Assembly: GCA_022448265.1 (NCBI GenBank)
Contig: JAKVCC010000010.1
Coordinates: 1 to 64,000 of the forward strand
Reading direction: 5' to 3'
Length of the DNA stretch: 64,000 nucleotides
DNA from: Pirellulales bacterium
GTDB taxonomy: Bacteria > Planctomycetota > Planctomycetia > Pirellulales > Lacipirellulaceae
Under the pieces are notes generated by a model. The model was not told where the DNA came from. It saw nothing but the letters and a program-made list of their open reading frames with translations, and searched no databases. This document shows, piece after piece, positions 20,487-29,769 of the stretch. Both the position numbers and the translations under genes were made by a program. How positions within the stretch are numbered: the first letter of the stretch is position 1; each line of letters begins with the position of its first letter.

Positions 20487-21875
20487 CTACGGACGCAATT
20501 GGTGCGAAATTCCAAGCCCAACTGCCGTTCTTAGAAACTTGTTTACCAGAAAGTTTATTTTTTTTGCGGGCGTCGCAAAAACAGAACCTTTCCTGCAAAA
20601 TCCTATCGGCTTCCCCGCACCCGACGAATACTCCAAATACTTTAGATCATCAAAATCATTCATGTCGTAGTTGGCAAACTGGGCGGCCCCCCTGCGGGGC
20701 GATGCCTTGAGATTCGTGCCCAACAACTGCAAGAATTCCGACGTGCTTTTCGGAGTGTAGGAAATACCCAGCTCATCAAAAAACGATGGCCCAAGCTGGA
20801 CGACCGCTTTGCCAGCCCAGCATGCTTCGACAGCAACTGTTGACGCAAACGTCACTACCAAGTCACTCCACTCGATAAGGCTATAACTGTCGACCTGGTC
20901 GTCGGGGTAATAGATCTCCACATTGGAAAGATGTTGCAATTGGCGAAATTCGCTTGTGATGTCGCTTAGGATATTTGCCTGGTTCGGATGAAATCGAACG
21001 CAAAAGAAATAGTCCGGAAACTCCTCGCAAGCCTGCCGGACCACCTCGGCACTCTTTTGAAAGGGCGAGCGCCATTCGGGCCCCAAAGATTCACACTCAT
21101 CCTGGCTGCTGAGAAAAAAAGCTACTTTTTTTTGTGTTTTGCGAGGGGCGCAAGGGGCAGCGGAAATCTGATGCCTGCCCGCAAATGGGTTGAATCGCTT
21201 ATCTTTTCTCGCCATGTAATACTGCTGAGCGATTGCCTCGTCGGGCGGACTACGGCGAATCCGCTGCTGAATCGCCTTGCGGTCGTGAGGGGTATGGCCC
21301 CGAAATACCATGGGCCTGCCGACGCAACTGAAATCCAGAGTATTGTAATCCAAACCAAACCTCTGCGCGGCAATCAGGCCAATCTTCATGCAGGCATAAC
21401 GACCGTTTAAGACCTCTATGCGATGCACTTGGCGTGTTTTCATTAGTGCAGTCATGGCCTTAAATAAGACTGTTGCCGTGCGAAAATTCCTCCGCTTGAT
21501 CCATCGCAGCAAAGGATTGCGATTCAAATCGTTTTTTAGAACTCGCACTAAGGTAATGAGGCAGCTATTTACCCCCTCTAAGAGCTCTGTGCGATCATGG
21601 CGAGCAAGCTCTAGAGCCCCTGATTCGTCTTGCGTCTGGCGGAGGTGCACTAATTCGAGTCCGGTGTCTGCCACGGATTTTCGAGTGCTATACCGACACG
21701 CTGAACAAATCAATCGGCTTCCCATCAAATTGGCTGAACACGTGCCGGCCTGCAAATCGCAATGCGTCAAAATGACGGACTCTCCTTCGTCCCGCACCTG
21801 TTTTGCTTGAGCAAGCATCAATTGGAATGCTCGCTTCTGCGTCGGTGGCGGAAGATAAACGATTACGCTCGACAT
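20487..21875 (-). CDS. GT-B-like capsule protein with Cys4 N-terminus, copy B
   Basis: A 462-residue paralogue of 17146-18597. The four cysteines 39, 46, 57 and 60 have exactly the same spacing (C-x6-C-x10-C-x2-C). The donor-half motifs are also shared: FCVRFHPNQAN, YYPDDQVDSYSLIEWSDLVVTF and VEACWAGKAVVQLGPSFFDELGISY. Middle sections diverge more. Both copies contain a segment ending in HTxHDR before a basic stretch. I infer a glycan-assembling transferase. It ends with TAG and is followed after 20 bases by the sulfotransferase. Confidence 0.8.
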   Translation of the reverse strand: MSSVIVYLPPPTQKRAFQLMLAQAKQVRDEGESVILTHCDLQAGTCSANLMGSRLICSACRYSTRKSVADTGLELVHLRQTQDESGALELARHDRTELLEGVNSCLITLVRVLKNDLNRNPLLRWIKRRNFRTATVLFKAMTALMKTRQVHRIEVLNGRYACMKIGLIAAQRFGLDYNTLDFSCVGRPMVFRGHTPHDRKAIQQRIRRSPPDEAIAQQYYMARKDKRFNPFAGRHQISAAPCAPRKTQKKVAFFLSSQDECESLGPEWRSPFQKSAEVVRQACEEFPDYFFCVRFHPNQANILSDITSEFRQLQHLSNVEIYYPDDQVDSYSLIEWSDLVVTFASTVAVEACWAGKAVVQLGPSFFDELGISYTPKSTSEFLQLLGTNLKASPRRGAAQFANYDMNDFDDLKYLEYSSGAGKPIGFCRKGSVFATPAKKINFLVNKFLRTAVGLGISHQLRP

Positions 21876-21924
21876 TGAAGAACCCTGTTGGTGCCAGCCC
21901 TCCTAACGATCTGCACTGGCAGCA

Positions 21925-23187
21925 TCACGCGGCAAGAGGTGCCTGAGCGCAACCACCGTCATCCAAGCCCGTACCCGCGACAGTATGGCGCAGTCGGGGA
22001 TTACCAGCGGCATCCGTACCCCACAGATGTGGCGAGCGAAATGTGTTTTCCAGTTCACGGAAACGCGATGGTGTCATGCCAATGTAGTCCATCACCTCAT
22101 CAAAGTATCGATCCGGAAATTCGCCATCGAAACGATTAACAAGTGCTACGGCCTCTTCTCGCGTGATGTGGCCATTTCGAATTTCTTGAGAAGCATCGTA
22201 GGTAGCTCGCCCAATACCAAACTTCGTGTAGGTCGTGTAGTAATGCAGATCATCTATTTTGTCGTCGATGCTGTTGTACTTGCTGTAGGTGCCTTGGGTT
22301 CGGAAAGGGCGCGCCTTAAAGCCGGTGTTTTCAACTGCATAGTAGTAAACTTCCTGTGGCGTCCACTTGAGGTAATAGCCCAGATAGTGCACCTGAACGT
22401 TGGTGCGGGCCAGTTCCTCTGCCTGCGCAGGCAAAAAACTCATTAGATCCGCGAGCGCAACACCATGCTTTTCTATGAGTTCGTGAATCGATACGCCGCT
22501 CAGATACATATCGTCCAGGCTGCTAAAGGTGTGATAAGAGCGATCGCGCAAACTGGCTGCCGTATCGGCGATGGGATTGCCGTACTCCGCCTCATTCTCT
22601 CCATAAAAGACCAACGGAATGTTCATTTTAGCGGCCAATTTGGGGCCGAGATTTTTTTGTCCCAAAATAAATGTTTGGAACGGATGAAATAAATTCTCGA
22701 TCGAAAGCCGCGTCAGCAACTTCATGACACGGCCGTTCCGGGTAAACGATATGTTGTCAAACCCGCCCACATCCAACCAGTTTTTCCAGTTCTGATGGCC
22801 ATACTCGGTGTAGAGAATGGGCGGCCAGGTAACAGTGAGTGGATTCATTCCGTATTTGTATTTCAACACGTGCGCCTGGAATGCACTGTCTTTGCCACCA
22901 CTGCCCGGAACGAGGCAATCGTAACTGCCGTCCTTGGAGCGATACTTGTCTAGTAGTTGGAGGAGTTCCTTTTCACGCTGCTGCCAGTCAATCTGGCGCT
23001 GCTTTTGATCGGCCACCCGGCAGGCGTCACAGACGGCGTCTCCGTCCAGTGCAAGCGTTGTTTTTTTGGAGTCGATCGTATGTCGAAATTCAGCCGTAGA
23101 AGCCGGTCGCTGATTGGACATGACACAACGGCGACAGAACTCCACGGTCTTGGGCAATCCATAATAGGCTTCCAAATCAGTTGGCAT
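21925..23187 (-). CDS. N-acetyl sugar amidotransferase (PseA/WbpG-type)
   Basis: A 420-residue PP-loop ATPase with SGGKDS near residue 96. Two cysteine pairs (CRRCVMS near residue 18 and CDAC near residue 54) probably bind zinc. WbpG of Pseudomonas aeruginosa and PseA of Campylobacter turn an N-acetyl group of a nucleotide-activated sugar into an acetamidino group, using ammonia from a HisH/HisF-like pair. That pair lies immediately upstream here (hisH-like ends 66 bases before the start). The start ATG follows AAGGG. Together the three predict amidination of a sugar made by the neighbouring nonulosonate operon. Confidence 0.93.
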   Translation of the reverse strand: MPTDLEAYYGLPKTVEFCRRCVMSNQRPASTAEFRHTIDSKKTTLALDGDAVCDACRVADQKQRQIDWQQREKELLQLLDKYRSKDGSYDCLVPGSGGKDSAFQAHVLKYKYGMNPLTVTWPPILYTEYGHQNWKNWLDVGGFDNISFTRNGRVMKLLTRLSIENLFHPFQTFILGQKNLGPKLAAKMNIPLVFYGENEAEYGNPIADTAASLRDRSYHTFSSLDDMYLSGVSIHELIEKHGVALADLMSFLPAQAEELARTNVQVHYLGYYLKWTPQEVYYYAVENTGFKARPFRTQGTYSKYNSIDDKIDDLHYYTTYTKFGIGRATYDASQEIRNGHITREEAVALVNRFDGEFPDRYFDEVMDYIGMTPSRFRELENTFRSPHLWGTDAAGNPRLRHTVAGTGLDDGGCAQAPLAA

Positions 23188-23253
23188 AATAGAATCCCTT
23201 CTCGCGGCAGAATGAAGCCGCCCTTACTCAGTGTGTTGGCTTGCCGAGGTTGC

Positions 23254-23901
23254 TCACAGGCCTTGTGCCCAATTCCGATAAAATTGCAGACCCAAATCGG
23301 CACTTTTTTCAGGATGAAACTGCACGCCAAGAATAGTGTTGCGCAAGACACTGGAGCAATACCGGATTTCACCGTATACAGTTGTGGTAAGCCCATCGCT
23401 CGCATCAGTCGGTTGTGCGAAATAGGAATGAACGAAATACATGGACGAACCATCAGGGATACCCATGAGGACCTCCTCTGATTCACGTCGGTCGCAGAAA
23501 TGAATCTCGCTCCAGCCCACGTTGGGCACGCGCAGCTTACGCTCTGCTAGCATTTGATCGGGAATGCGACAGATTTGCCCTCCCAGCAACCCAAGCCCCT
23601 GATGCACCCCGAATTCCTCGCTTTGGTCGAACAAGAGCTGCATTCCCAAGCAAATTCCCATGAGCGGTTTGCCTTGGGCGACCGCATCGCACAGCGGCTC
23701 AATCAGATTAAGCTGCTGCAAACTGGCCATCGCATTGCCAAACGCGCCCACGCCTGGCAGGATCAGTCCATCCACCTCGTGCAACGTCTCAGACGAGTCC
23801 GAGACGAAGGCGTCGATGCCTGCGCACCGGCAGGCCTGCTGAATGCTGAAGACATTTCCAAGTCGATAGTCGATGATTTGCACACGCGGAGCCGCTTTCA
23901 T
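23254..23901 (-). CDS. hisH: HisH-like glutamine amidotransferase for sugar amidination
   Basis: A 215-residue class I glutaminase. The nucleophile is Cys84 in MGICLGMQLLF, and the His-Glu pair is in GVQFHPEKS. It should release ammonia from glutamine and pass it to its HisF-like partner. The ATG at 23901 overlaps the partner's TGA as ATGA, indicating translational coupling; an in-frame GTG at 23922 is less likely. Because it sits in a glycan locus with a PseA/WbpG-type amidotransferase, it is probably the specialised paralogue (as WbpG's partner) and not the histidine-biosynthesis enzyme. Confidence 0.9.
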   Translation of the reverse strand: MKAAPRVQIIDYRLGNVFSIQQACRCAGIDAFVSDSSETLHEVDGLILPGVGAFGNAMASLQQLNLIEPLCDAVAQGKPLMGICLGMQLLFDQSEEFGVHQGLGLLGGQICRIPDQMLAERKLRVPNVGWSEIHFCDRRESEEVLMGIPDGSSMYFVHSYFAQPTDASDGLTTTVYGEIRYCSSVLRNTILGVQFHPEKSADLGLQFYRNWAQGL

Positions 23902-24770
23902 CCGCCTGCCCTCATGCGGCACGGAATCGACTGGCCAACCAAGTGCTGCTTGAGTTGATCAATGCTTGCCGGTGTAATCGCCTTACTCGTCCTGCCGCTC
24001 TTCAAAAACTCAGTGTTTCCTTCCTCAGCTCCCAAATGGGACGAATGCATTTTGGAAACGGCCTCATAGTGAAAAATACTGGCGATCGCCACGGCATCAA
24101 TATTTGCGGCGCGAACAACATCTGCAACCTGTTCCACGCATCCAGGGCCACCGTGCGCAATCACGGGAATAGAAACTTCTCGGGCAATTTCCTGCGTGAG
24201 TGCCAAATCAAACCCGTCGCCAGTTCCTTCGCGATCGACCGAAGTGGCGATGATTTCTCCAGCTCCCAGCTGCTCTGCCTTTCTCGCCCACTGGACCGCG
24301 TCGACCCCCGTATGTTCGCGACCATTATCCGTGTACGCTAAGTAGGAGCCGTCAGGCTGGCAAATCGCTTCAATGGCTACGACAATGGTCGACGAGCCGA
24401 ATTGAAGTGCGGCCTGCTCGATGAGCTCTGGATTTCGAATAGCCGCCGTGTTGATAGACACTTTGTCAGCGCCCACGGCAAGGGCTGCCGAAATATCCTC
24501 CAACGTTCGGAGCCCTCCTCCCACCGTGAGTGGTACAAAAATCTCTCGGGCAGTGCGGGAAATAAACTCGTGCAAACTATTTCGCTCGTAGAGACTCGCG
24601 ACCACGTCTTGATAGATCAGCTCGTCGGCACCCATTTCGTAGTAGTGCTGCGCGTAGTCTTCGGGTGTGCCCAAAACGCGCAGACCTTCTAAGTGGATCC
24701 CTTTCACTAGGTTGGGGCCCTTTATGTCCAGTCGCGGAATAATGCGGACCACTGGTAACGGCATTGACAT
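23898..24770 (-). CDS. hisF: HisF-like partner for sugar amidination
   Basis: A 290-residue TIM-barrel protein, about 40 residues longer than normal HisF at its C-terminus. The start shows RIIPRLDIKGPNLVKG, keeping the first catalytic aspartate (Asp15). The second catalytic aspartate of cyclase HisF (in the motif AIDA) is replaced by Glu134 (VAIEAI). This suggests loss or change of cyclase chemistry while the barrel still carries ammonia from HisH. The ATG at 24770 overlaps the stop of the decayed PhyH gene as TGATG, so the pair was once coupled. A role in acetamidino sugar formation is inferred from context. Confidence 0.88.
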   Translation of the reverse strand: MSMPLPVVRIIPRLDIKGPNLVKGIHLEGLRVLGTPEDYAQHYYEMGADELIYQDVVASLYERNSLHEFISRTAREIFVPLTVGGGLRTLEDISAALAVGADKVSINTAAIRNPELIEQAALQFGSSTIVVAIEAICQPDGSYLAYTDNGREHTGVDAVQWARKAEQLGAGEIIATSVDREGTGDGFDLALTQEIAREVSIPVIAHGGPGCVEQVADVVRAANIDAVAIASIFHYEAVSKMHSSHLGAEEGNTEFLKSGRTSKAITPASIDQLKQHLVGQSIPCRMRAGG

Positions 24771-25553
24771 CAAACTCGGCTCAGGCAGCTTGCGCTTGCC
24801 AAGGTATGCGTGGATAGCCGTCCGAATTGGACTCCACGGCAGCCTATTCCATCACGTTCCAGTTGCCGGTCCCAGGGACACAAATTCGGCAACAACAAGT
24901 ACACAAACACGTCGCGACACTCCCTCTTGGGTGGTGCCCCTTTGTGCAAAGTATTGTTGAAAAAGAGCATCACGTCGCCTGGCTTGGCATTGCGATCGAA
25001 TGGATGGTTAGGCAAGTCGTATTGTTCGGCAAACAACTGGACATTACCGACTCGCTTGGAAGTACGGCTTCGGTATCCGGCCAGATCATACACTAGGGTA
25101 TCGTCCATCGTCATGAATTGCGTTGCATCCCGGTCGATTCCGGCATTCGTCAGGCACAGCATCACTTTAAGCGTTTTCTTCGGGAATATCGTCGGAATGC
25201 CACAGGCGCGACGAACTTGCGTCAGTCGCGGGTAGGCTGTGGTAGTGGTCTAATCACTGAATCCGATAGTACGAACCAAAAAACACCCGAATCTTCTGGT
25301 CTAGTTTCTCGTTGTGAAATATGCCTACGACGGCTCGCCCCAGTTTAGAGATCGGTGTCGGGACCTTCCTCATCAAATGCACCACTTCACCAGCAGACGC
25401 GGCACTTGCCGCAACAATTGCTTGCCCTATCCGATCCGATAACTGGCGGGCTCCCAGCGATCGCAGCGGTTTTCTAGCGGAAGCCAGAAGGTGGTCTGCC
25501 GCCTTTTCACTAAGACGGATAACAGATGCTCGATCGGACACAATAGAATCCAT
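24770..25553 (-). pseudogene. Broken phytanoyl-CoA dioxygenase (PhyH)-like gene
   Basis: From an ATG at 25553 the frame encodes about 100 residues ending FFGSYYRIQ, then a TGA near 25252. The same frame continues LDHYHSLPATDASSSRLWHS, including the expected iron-binding HxD region (WHSDD), and then shifts by one base near 25185-25195. It resumes as KTLKVMLCLTNAGID and a C-terminal half with GDVMLFFNNTLHKGAPP, the second iron-binding histidine and substrate loop. One nonsense change (probably TGG to TGA) and one insertion therefore destroy a nearly full-length gene. It overlapped hisF by TGATG and was the first gene of the minus arm. Confidence 0.85.
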
Positions 25554-26051
25554 TTCAAAACCAACAGTCGGCGGCAAGATTCGAATATTGGATGTGAACC
25601 TGGGTACGCAACTGCAAACGCTCGACCTGAAAATGTGCTGGAGGGCGCACATCGTACACAGAACGCGCACATTGCTCCACGCCGATCGGCCGATTGGCGT
25701 GGAGATGCCAGCGGCACGGGTTGTGCAAGTTGATGATCGTCAAATGGTCGGGTGGGGGGCAAGCGCTGCTTCACGAAATATCCATCCGGAGATGTGCTAG
25801 CAGTACAGCCGTTTTTGACCTGGGATACCACCAGAGCAAATAAGGCAAACAAGGCGAATAAGGGGCCAACTGTTGGATAACTTCGAAATCTGCCAACTGC
25901 CTATTTGCTTGCCAGAGACGACGACACCAGTATTCGAGCGATAGCAGCATTTTGAGGCATTTCGTTATGCACTAAGCTGATGTTGCTGCGCCAAGGTCTT
26001 TTGGATAGAAAAATGGGCCCCAAGCAGCCTAGCAGCAACGAGATCCATGCC
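25554..26051. other. Divergent promoter region of the glycan locus, with possible gene debris
   Basis: About 500 bases between the two arms. One minus frame (25555-25743) contains INLHNPCRWHLHANRPIGVE and PPAHFQVERL, which looks like protein sequence, perhaps the end of a methyltransferase, but it has no start or intact domain. The rest should contain promoters for both arms; none is clearly visible. Confidence 0.45.
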
Positions 26052-26780
26052 ATGGAAAACATTGTCGGCTTCATCTTTGCGCGCGGTGGCTCGAAAGGGG
26101 TCCCCGGCAAGAATTTGCGCTCGCTTGCTGGCAAGCCACTCCTGGTGCATGCGATTCATTGCGCTCAAGCCTGCCGCTCACTCCAGCGGATCATTGTATC
26201 GACCGATTGTCCCAAGATAGCGGAAACGGCCCTTGCCCATGGCGCGGAAGTTCCGTTCCTGCGTCCTCCCGAACTGGCGTGCGACGAGGCCCCTGAACGG
26301 CTCGCCTGGCGCCACGCAATCCTTGAGGTCGAAGCTCGCGACAAGAATCGCGTGGACGTACTGGTGAGCATCCCTCCCACATGTCCGCTAAGGCTTCCCA
26401 AAGATATCGACCATTGCGTGGATAGCTTGCTGGAGTCGGATGCAGATATCATGCTTACCGCCACGGAGATCAACAGCAATCCCTACTTCAATATGATTAC
26501 CCAAGACGACCAGGGCAGGGCCCATTTGGTCCTGGCCCCCGACGGTGATGTCTTGCGGCGCCAAGACGCGCCGCGAGTCCATGGTCTAACGGCGGTCGCC
26601 TATGCAGCACGGCGGGACGCACTATTTACCTACGATACAATTTTTCAGAGTCGCGCGTCTGCCGTGCTAATTCCTTCCGAGCGCGCCGTTGACATTGATA
26701 CGGAGTTGGACCTCAGCTTGGCAGAATTAATCATGGATCGGCGTCAACGTCCGGACCGCGCGTATCGACCGGCCGCATGA
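26052..26780 (+). CDS. neuA: CMP-nonulosonate (legionaminate/sialate) cytidylyltransferase
   Basis: A 242-residue cytidylyltransferase. The nucleotide-binding signature is FIFARGGSKGVPGKNLRSLAGKPLL at the N-terminus, with STDCPKIAETA and the metal-binding DIDTELDL near the end. It activates a nonulosonic acid as its CMP form in the cytoplasm. The open frame starts at 25980, but MENIVGFIFARG at 26052 matches the family start; no strong Shine-Dalgarno sequence helps, and 26013 is another option. The first gene of a six-gene operon. Confidence 0.92.
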   Translation: MENIVGFIFARGGSKGVPGKNLRSLAGKPLLVHAIHCAQACRSLQRIIVSTDCPKIAETALAHGAEVPFLRPPELACDEAPERLAWRHAILEVEARDKNRVDVLVSIPPTCPLRLPKDIDHCVDSLLESDADIMLTATEINSNPYFNMITQDDQGRAHLVLAPDGDVLRRQDAPRVHGLTAVAYAARRDALFTYDTIFQSRASAVLIPSERAVDIDTELDLSLAELIMDRRQRPDRAYRPAA

Positions 26781-26851
26781 TGCAGCCTGGTTGGGTTGCG
26801 TCAAACTAGGGATTTGGCGCGCGAACGACAAACCATGGAAGGAACTTCAAC

Positions 26852-27910
26852 ATGCCCCAGCCGGTGAGCATCGACATTGCCCAGCGCTCAGTAGGTGAAG
26901 GACATCCGTGCTTCGTCATCGCTGAGGCGGGAGTGAACCACAACGGCAGCTTAAAGCGTGCGCTGGATCTGGTTGATCAGGCCGCCGCAGCGGGTGCGGA
27001 CGCAGTCAAGTTTCAGACCTTCCGCGCGAGCCAATTGGCCACCGCACAGGCACAACAAGCAGCGTATCAGCGAAAAAACATGGGCCAAGAGCGGTCACAG
27101 CTCGAAATGCTGACGCAGTTGGAGCTCTCCGGCGAGGATCACCAAAAAATCGTCCAGCGCTGCGTCGACCAAAACATTTTGTTCATCTCCACGCCATTCG
27201 ACTCCGAGAGCGCGGAGTTGTTGATGGAACTCCAGGTGCCCGCGCTGAAAGTCGCCTCGGGCGAAATTACCAATCTGCCATTTCTCGAGCAAATTGCGAG
27301 GCTGGGCAAGCCGCTCATCGTTTCCACGGGCATGTGCCGGCTAGGGGAGGTCGAGGACGCAGTCCAGACGATCCAAGCTGCGGGCAACGACAATATAGCC
27401 CTGTTGCACTGCGTCAGCGACTACCCGGCCGATCCTCGCGAGGTCAACCTGAAAGCTATGCAAACATTGCGCCGGGCCTTTGGTCGACCCGTCGGATATT
27501 CCGACCATACGCTGGGTATCGAAGTCGGCGTCGCATCGGTTGCCTTGGGGGCCTGCATCCTGGAGAAGCATTTTACGCTCGATCGCAACTTGCCCGGCCC
27601 CGATCATCAGGCATCGTTGGAGCCGCAGGAATTGTGCCACCTCGTGCAAGGCGTGCGCGCGGTGGAATCCGCACTGGGCGACGGAAAAAAACAACCCTCC
27701 GAGCGCGAACTCAATACGGCTCAAGTCGCACGCAAGAGCCTAGTGGCGGCAACGCTCATTCCGCTCGGCACTCGGCTCACCGACCAATTAATCGCCATCA
27801 AACGTCCGGGAACCGGACTGCCACCGGCGATGAAATCGCATTTACTCAGCCGCGTGACAACCGCAGACCTCCCGGAAGGGCACCTCCTCACCTGGAAGGA
27901 CGTCGCATGA
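26852..27910 (+). CDS. neuB: N-acetylneuraminate/legionaminate synthase
   Basis: A 352-residue enzyme condensing phosphoenolpyruvate with a 6-deoxy-mannose-type acetamido sugar to give a nine-carbon nonulosonic acid. The barrel domain carries IAEAGVNHNGSLKRA (residues 23-37), DAVKFQTF, STPFD, KVASGEI and STGMCRL; the C-terminal SAF (antifreeze-like) domain follows residue 285 and includes ARKSLVAA and IKRPGTGLPP. GGAAGGA lies before the ATG. The distance to neuA is 71 bases; neuC overlaps by ATGA. The context with legB and ptmE favours legionaminate over sialate. Confidence 0.95.
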   Translation: MPQPVSIDIAQRSVGEGHPCFVIAEAGVNHNGSLKRALDLVDQAAAAGADAVKFQTFRASQLATAQAQQAAYQRKNMGQERSQLEMLTQLELSGEDHQKIVQRCVDQNILFISTPFDSESAELLMELQVPALKVASGEITNLPFLEQIARLGKPLIVSTGMCRLGEVEDAVQTIQAAGNDNIALLHCVSDYPADPREVNLKAMQTLRRAFGRPVGYSDHTLGIEVGVASVALGACILEKHFTLDRNLPGPDHQASLEPQELCHLVQGVRAVESALGDGKKQPSERELNTAQVARKSLVAATLIPLGTRLTDQLIAIKRPGTGLPPAMKSHLLSRVTTADLPEGHLLTWKDVA

Positions 27911-29091
27911 GAACCATTTGTGCTGTTACGGTTGGGCGCTCTGACTGGGGAATCTATCGCCCAGTCTTGAAGGCAATCCGCGACGAGCCCGATCTCGATT
28001 TGCATCTAGTCGCCTCAGGCGCCCACTTGGTTAGCGATCATGGCTCGACCCTCGATAGCATCGATGCTGATGGGTTTGAGGTGCGTGATCGGGTCGACAC
28101 ATTACTCTCCGCGGACACGCCCACGGCGATCTCCAAATCGATGGCCTTGGGTACGCTTGGCTTTGCCGACGTATTCCAGCGGGCTCGCCCTGATATTCTT
28201 CTGCTGCTTGGGGACCGTTTCGAAATGCATGCCGCTGCCGTGGCCGCCATTCCTTTCCAGATGCCCATGGCCCATATTCATGGCGGCGAACTCAGCGAGG
28301 GGGCAATTGACGATGCTCTGCGACATGCCATCACCAAGTACAGCCATTTGCATTTCACATCCACACTTGGTCACGCCCAGCGGATTATGCAATTGGGTGA
28401 AGAGCCTTGGCGCGTCACGGTAAGCGGAGCGCCATCGCTTGACAATCTCACTACGTTCGTGCCCCTGAACAAGTCCGAGCTGGCAGATCGGGTGGGTATG
28501 GCCCTGCCGAACAAGCCGCTGCTGGTTTGCTACCATCCAGTAACACTTCAGGCTGATCTAGCCGAGCAGCAAACTGGGGAACTACTCGCAGCGATCGCGT
28601 CCTACGATGGCCCCATCGTTATCACGCGTCCGAACGCCGACCTCGGCAACTCAAACATCACTCGTTTGCTGGCACAATTTGCCGAAAATCGGTCAGGTAC
28701 GCAACTGATTGACAATCTGGGTACCAAGGCTTATTTCAGCCTCATGCAAGCATCGGCTGCGATGATCGGCAATTCCTCAAGTGGCATTATTGAAGCCGCT
28801 TCATTTCGTCTGCCAGTCGTAAATATTGGCCTGCGCCAAAGTGGGCGAGCTCAATCGGGCAATATCATCAACGTCGCCTGCCAAACAGCAGCCATTTCTC
28901 AGGCGATCCAACAGGCCCTGTCCGACGAATTCTGTCACCATGTGCAGCAAATCTCCAACATCTACGGCGATGGCACGGCAGCGGCCAAGATCGTGCTACG
29001 ACTGAAAACACAGCCACTCGGCGATCGATTACTAATAAAAAAGTTTTGCGACATACCCGTCAACTCGGATCAACAATCTCAGGCAGCCTGA
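27907..29091 (+). CDS. neuC: UDP/GDP-sugar 2-epimerase (hydrolysing)
   Basis: A 394-residue GT-B-like hydrolysing epimerase (NeuC/LegG type). It removes the nucleotide from a diacetamido sugar while inverting carbon 2, giving the substrate of neuB. The start MRTICAVTVGRSDWGIYRPVL contains the family's TGTRADYG-like segment; LLLGDRFEMHAAA, HIHGGELSEGAIDD and GNSSSGIIEAASF are conserved. The ATG at 27907 overlaps the neuB stop (ATGA). The frame is open far upstream within neuB, but that part is a shadow. The tail after residue 370 is poorly conserved. Confidence 0.94.
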   Translation: MRTICAVTVGRSDWGIYRPVLKAIRDEPDLDLHLVASGAHLVSDHGSTLDSIDADGFEVRDRVDTLLSADTPTAISKSMALGTLGFADVFQRARPDILLLLGDRFEMHAAAVAAIPFQMPMAHIHGGELSEGAIDDALRHAITKYSHLHFTSTLGHAQRIMQLGEEPWRVTVSGAPSLDNLTTFVPLNKSELADRVGMALPNKPLLVCYHPVTLQADLAEQQTGELLAAIASYDGPIVITRPNADLGNSNITRLLAQFAENRSGTQLIDNLGTKAYFSLMQASAAMIGNSSSGIIEAASFRLPVVNIGLRQSGRAQSGNIINVACQTAAISQAIQQALSDEFCHHVQQISNIYGDGTAAAKIVLRLKTQPLGDRLLIKKFCDIPVNSDQQSQAA

Positions 29092-29109
29092 CACAATGAA
29101 TGGATTGAG

Positions 29110-29769
29110 ATGCGCATGAAAAAAATTGTCCTCATCGGTGCTGGTGGGCATGCGCGCGTGCTGCTCGACATCCTCCAGGATGACAAGAACAGCCAGGTAT
29201 GCGCTCTGCTTGACACGGATCGCGACAAATGGGGCACGACCATTTGCAACGTCCCTGTCATCGGAGACGACAATTGCCTAGCCGACCTGCGACGCCAAGG
29301 TGCGAGCCATTTCGTCGTTGGCATCGGTGCCCCCGGGCAGGCAGCGCGCCGTCGACAGCTCTTCGACACGGCCCAGCGGGTGGGGCTGGCGCCTGCGTCG
29401 ATCGTGCATCCGACCGCTACATGTTTCCCCAGCGCGATGCTTGCCGAGGGCGTTCAGCTGCTTGCGCAGAGCGCGGTTAGCGCCGGGGCGACTGTCCAGA
29501 CCAATGTGATCGTCAATACAGGAGCCATTGTCGAACATGATTGCCTTCTAGAGCCGCATGTTCACGTAGCCCCACGTGCTTGTCTGGCGGGCGGTGTTCG
29601 AGTTGGCACCGGAGCCCATATCGGCCTGGGCGCGGCTGTCAAAGAAGATGTCTCGATCGGCGACCACTCGATCGTTGGAGCCGGCGCCGTGGTGATCGAA
29701 AACGTACCAGCCAATACTGTTGTCGTGGGGATCCCCGCAAAACCGCTCCGGAAGAAGGAAGCCGCATGA
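29110..29769 (+). CDS. neuD: NeuD/PglD-type sugar acetyltransferase
   Basis: A 219-residue protein with an N-terminal Rossmann-like part (IVLIGAGGHARVLLDIL) and a C-terminal left-handed beta-helix of hexapeptide repeats (about residues 98-205), ending VVGIPAKPL. Members are acetyl-CoA-dependent N- or O-acetyltransferases of UDP/GDP-amino sugars or of nonulosonates. Here it is the best candidate for the LegH step, acetylation of the 4-amino group. It starts 18 bases after neuC and overlaps ptmE by ATGA. Confidence 0.93.
   Translation: MRMKKIVLIGAGGHARVLLDILQDDKNSQVCALLDTDRDKWGTTICNVPVIGDDNCLADLRRQGASHFVVGIGAPGQAARRRQLFDTAQRVGLAPASIVHPTATCFPSAMLAEGVQLLAQSAVSAGATVQTNVIVNTGAIVEHDCLLEPHVHVAPRACLAGGVRVGTGAHIGLGAAVKEDVSIGDHSIVGAGAVVIENVPANTVVVGIPAKPLRKKEAA

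Noticed and set aside
23254-24770. HisH/HisF as histidine biosynthesis genes
   Set aside because: They sit between an amidotransferase and a nonulosonate operon, the HisF lacks the second catalytic aspartate and no other his gene is near, so the glycan role is preferred.
27334-27906. Upstream extension of the neuC frame
   Set aside because: It lies inside neuB in another frame, is Arg/Pro-rich and not conserved; the ATGA overlap gives the real start.
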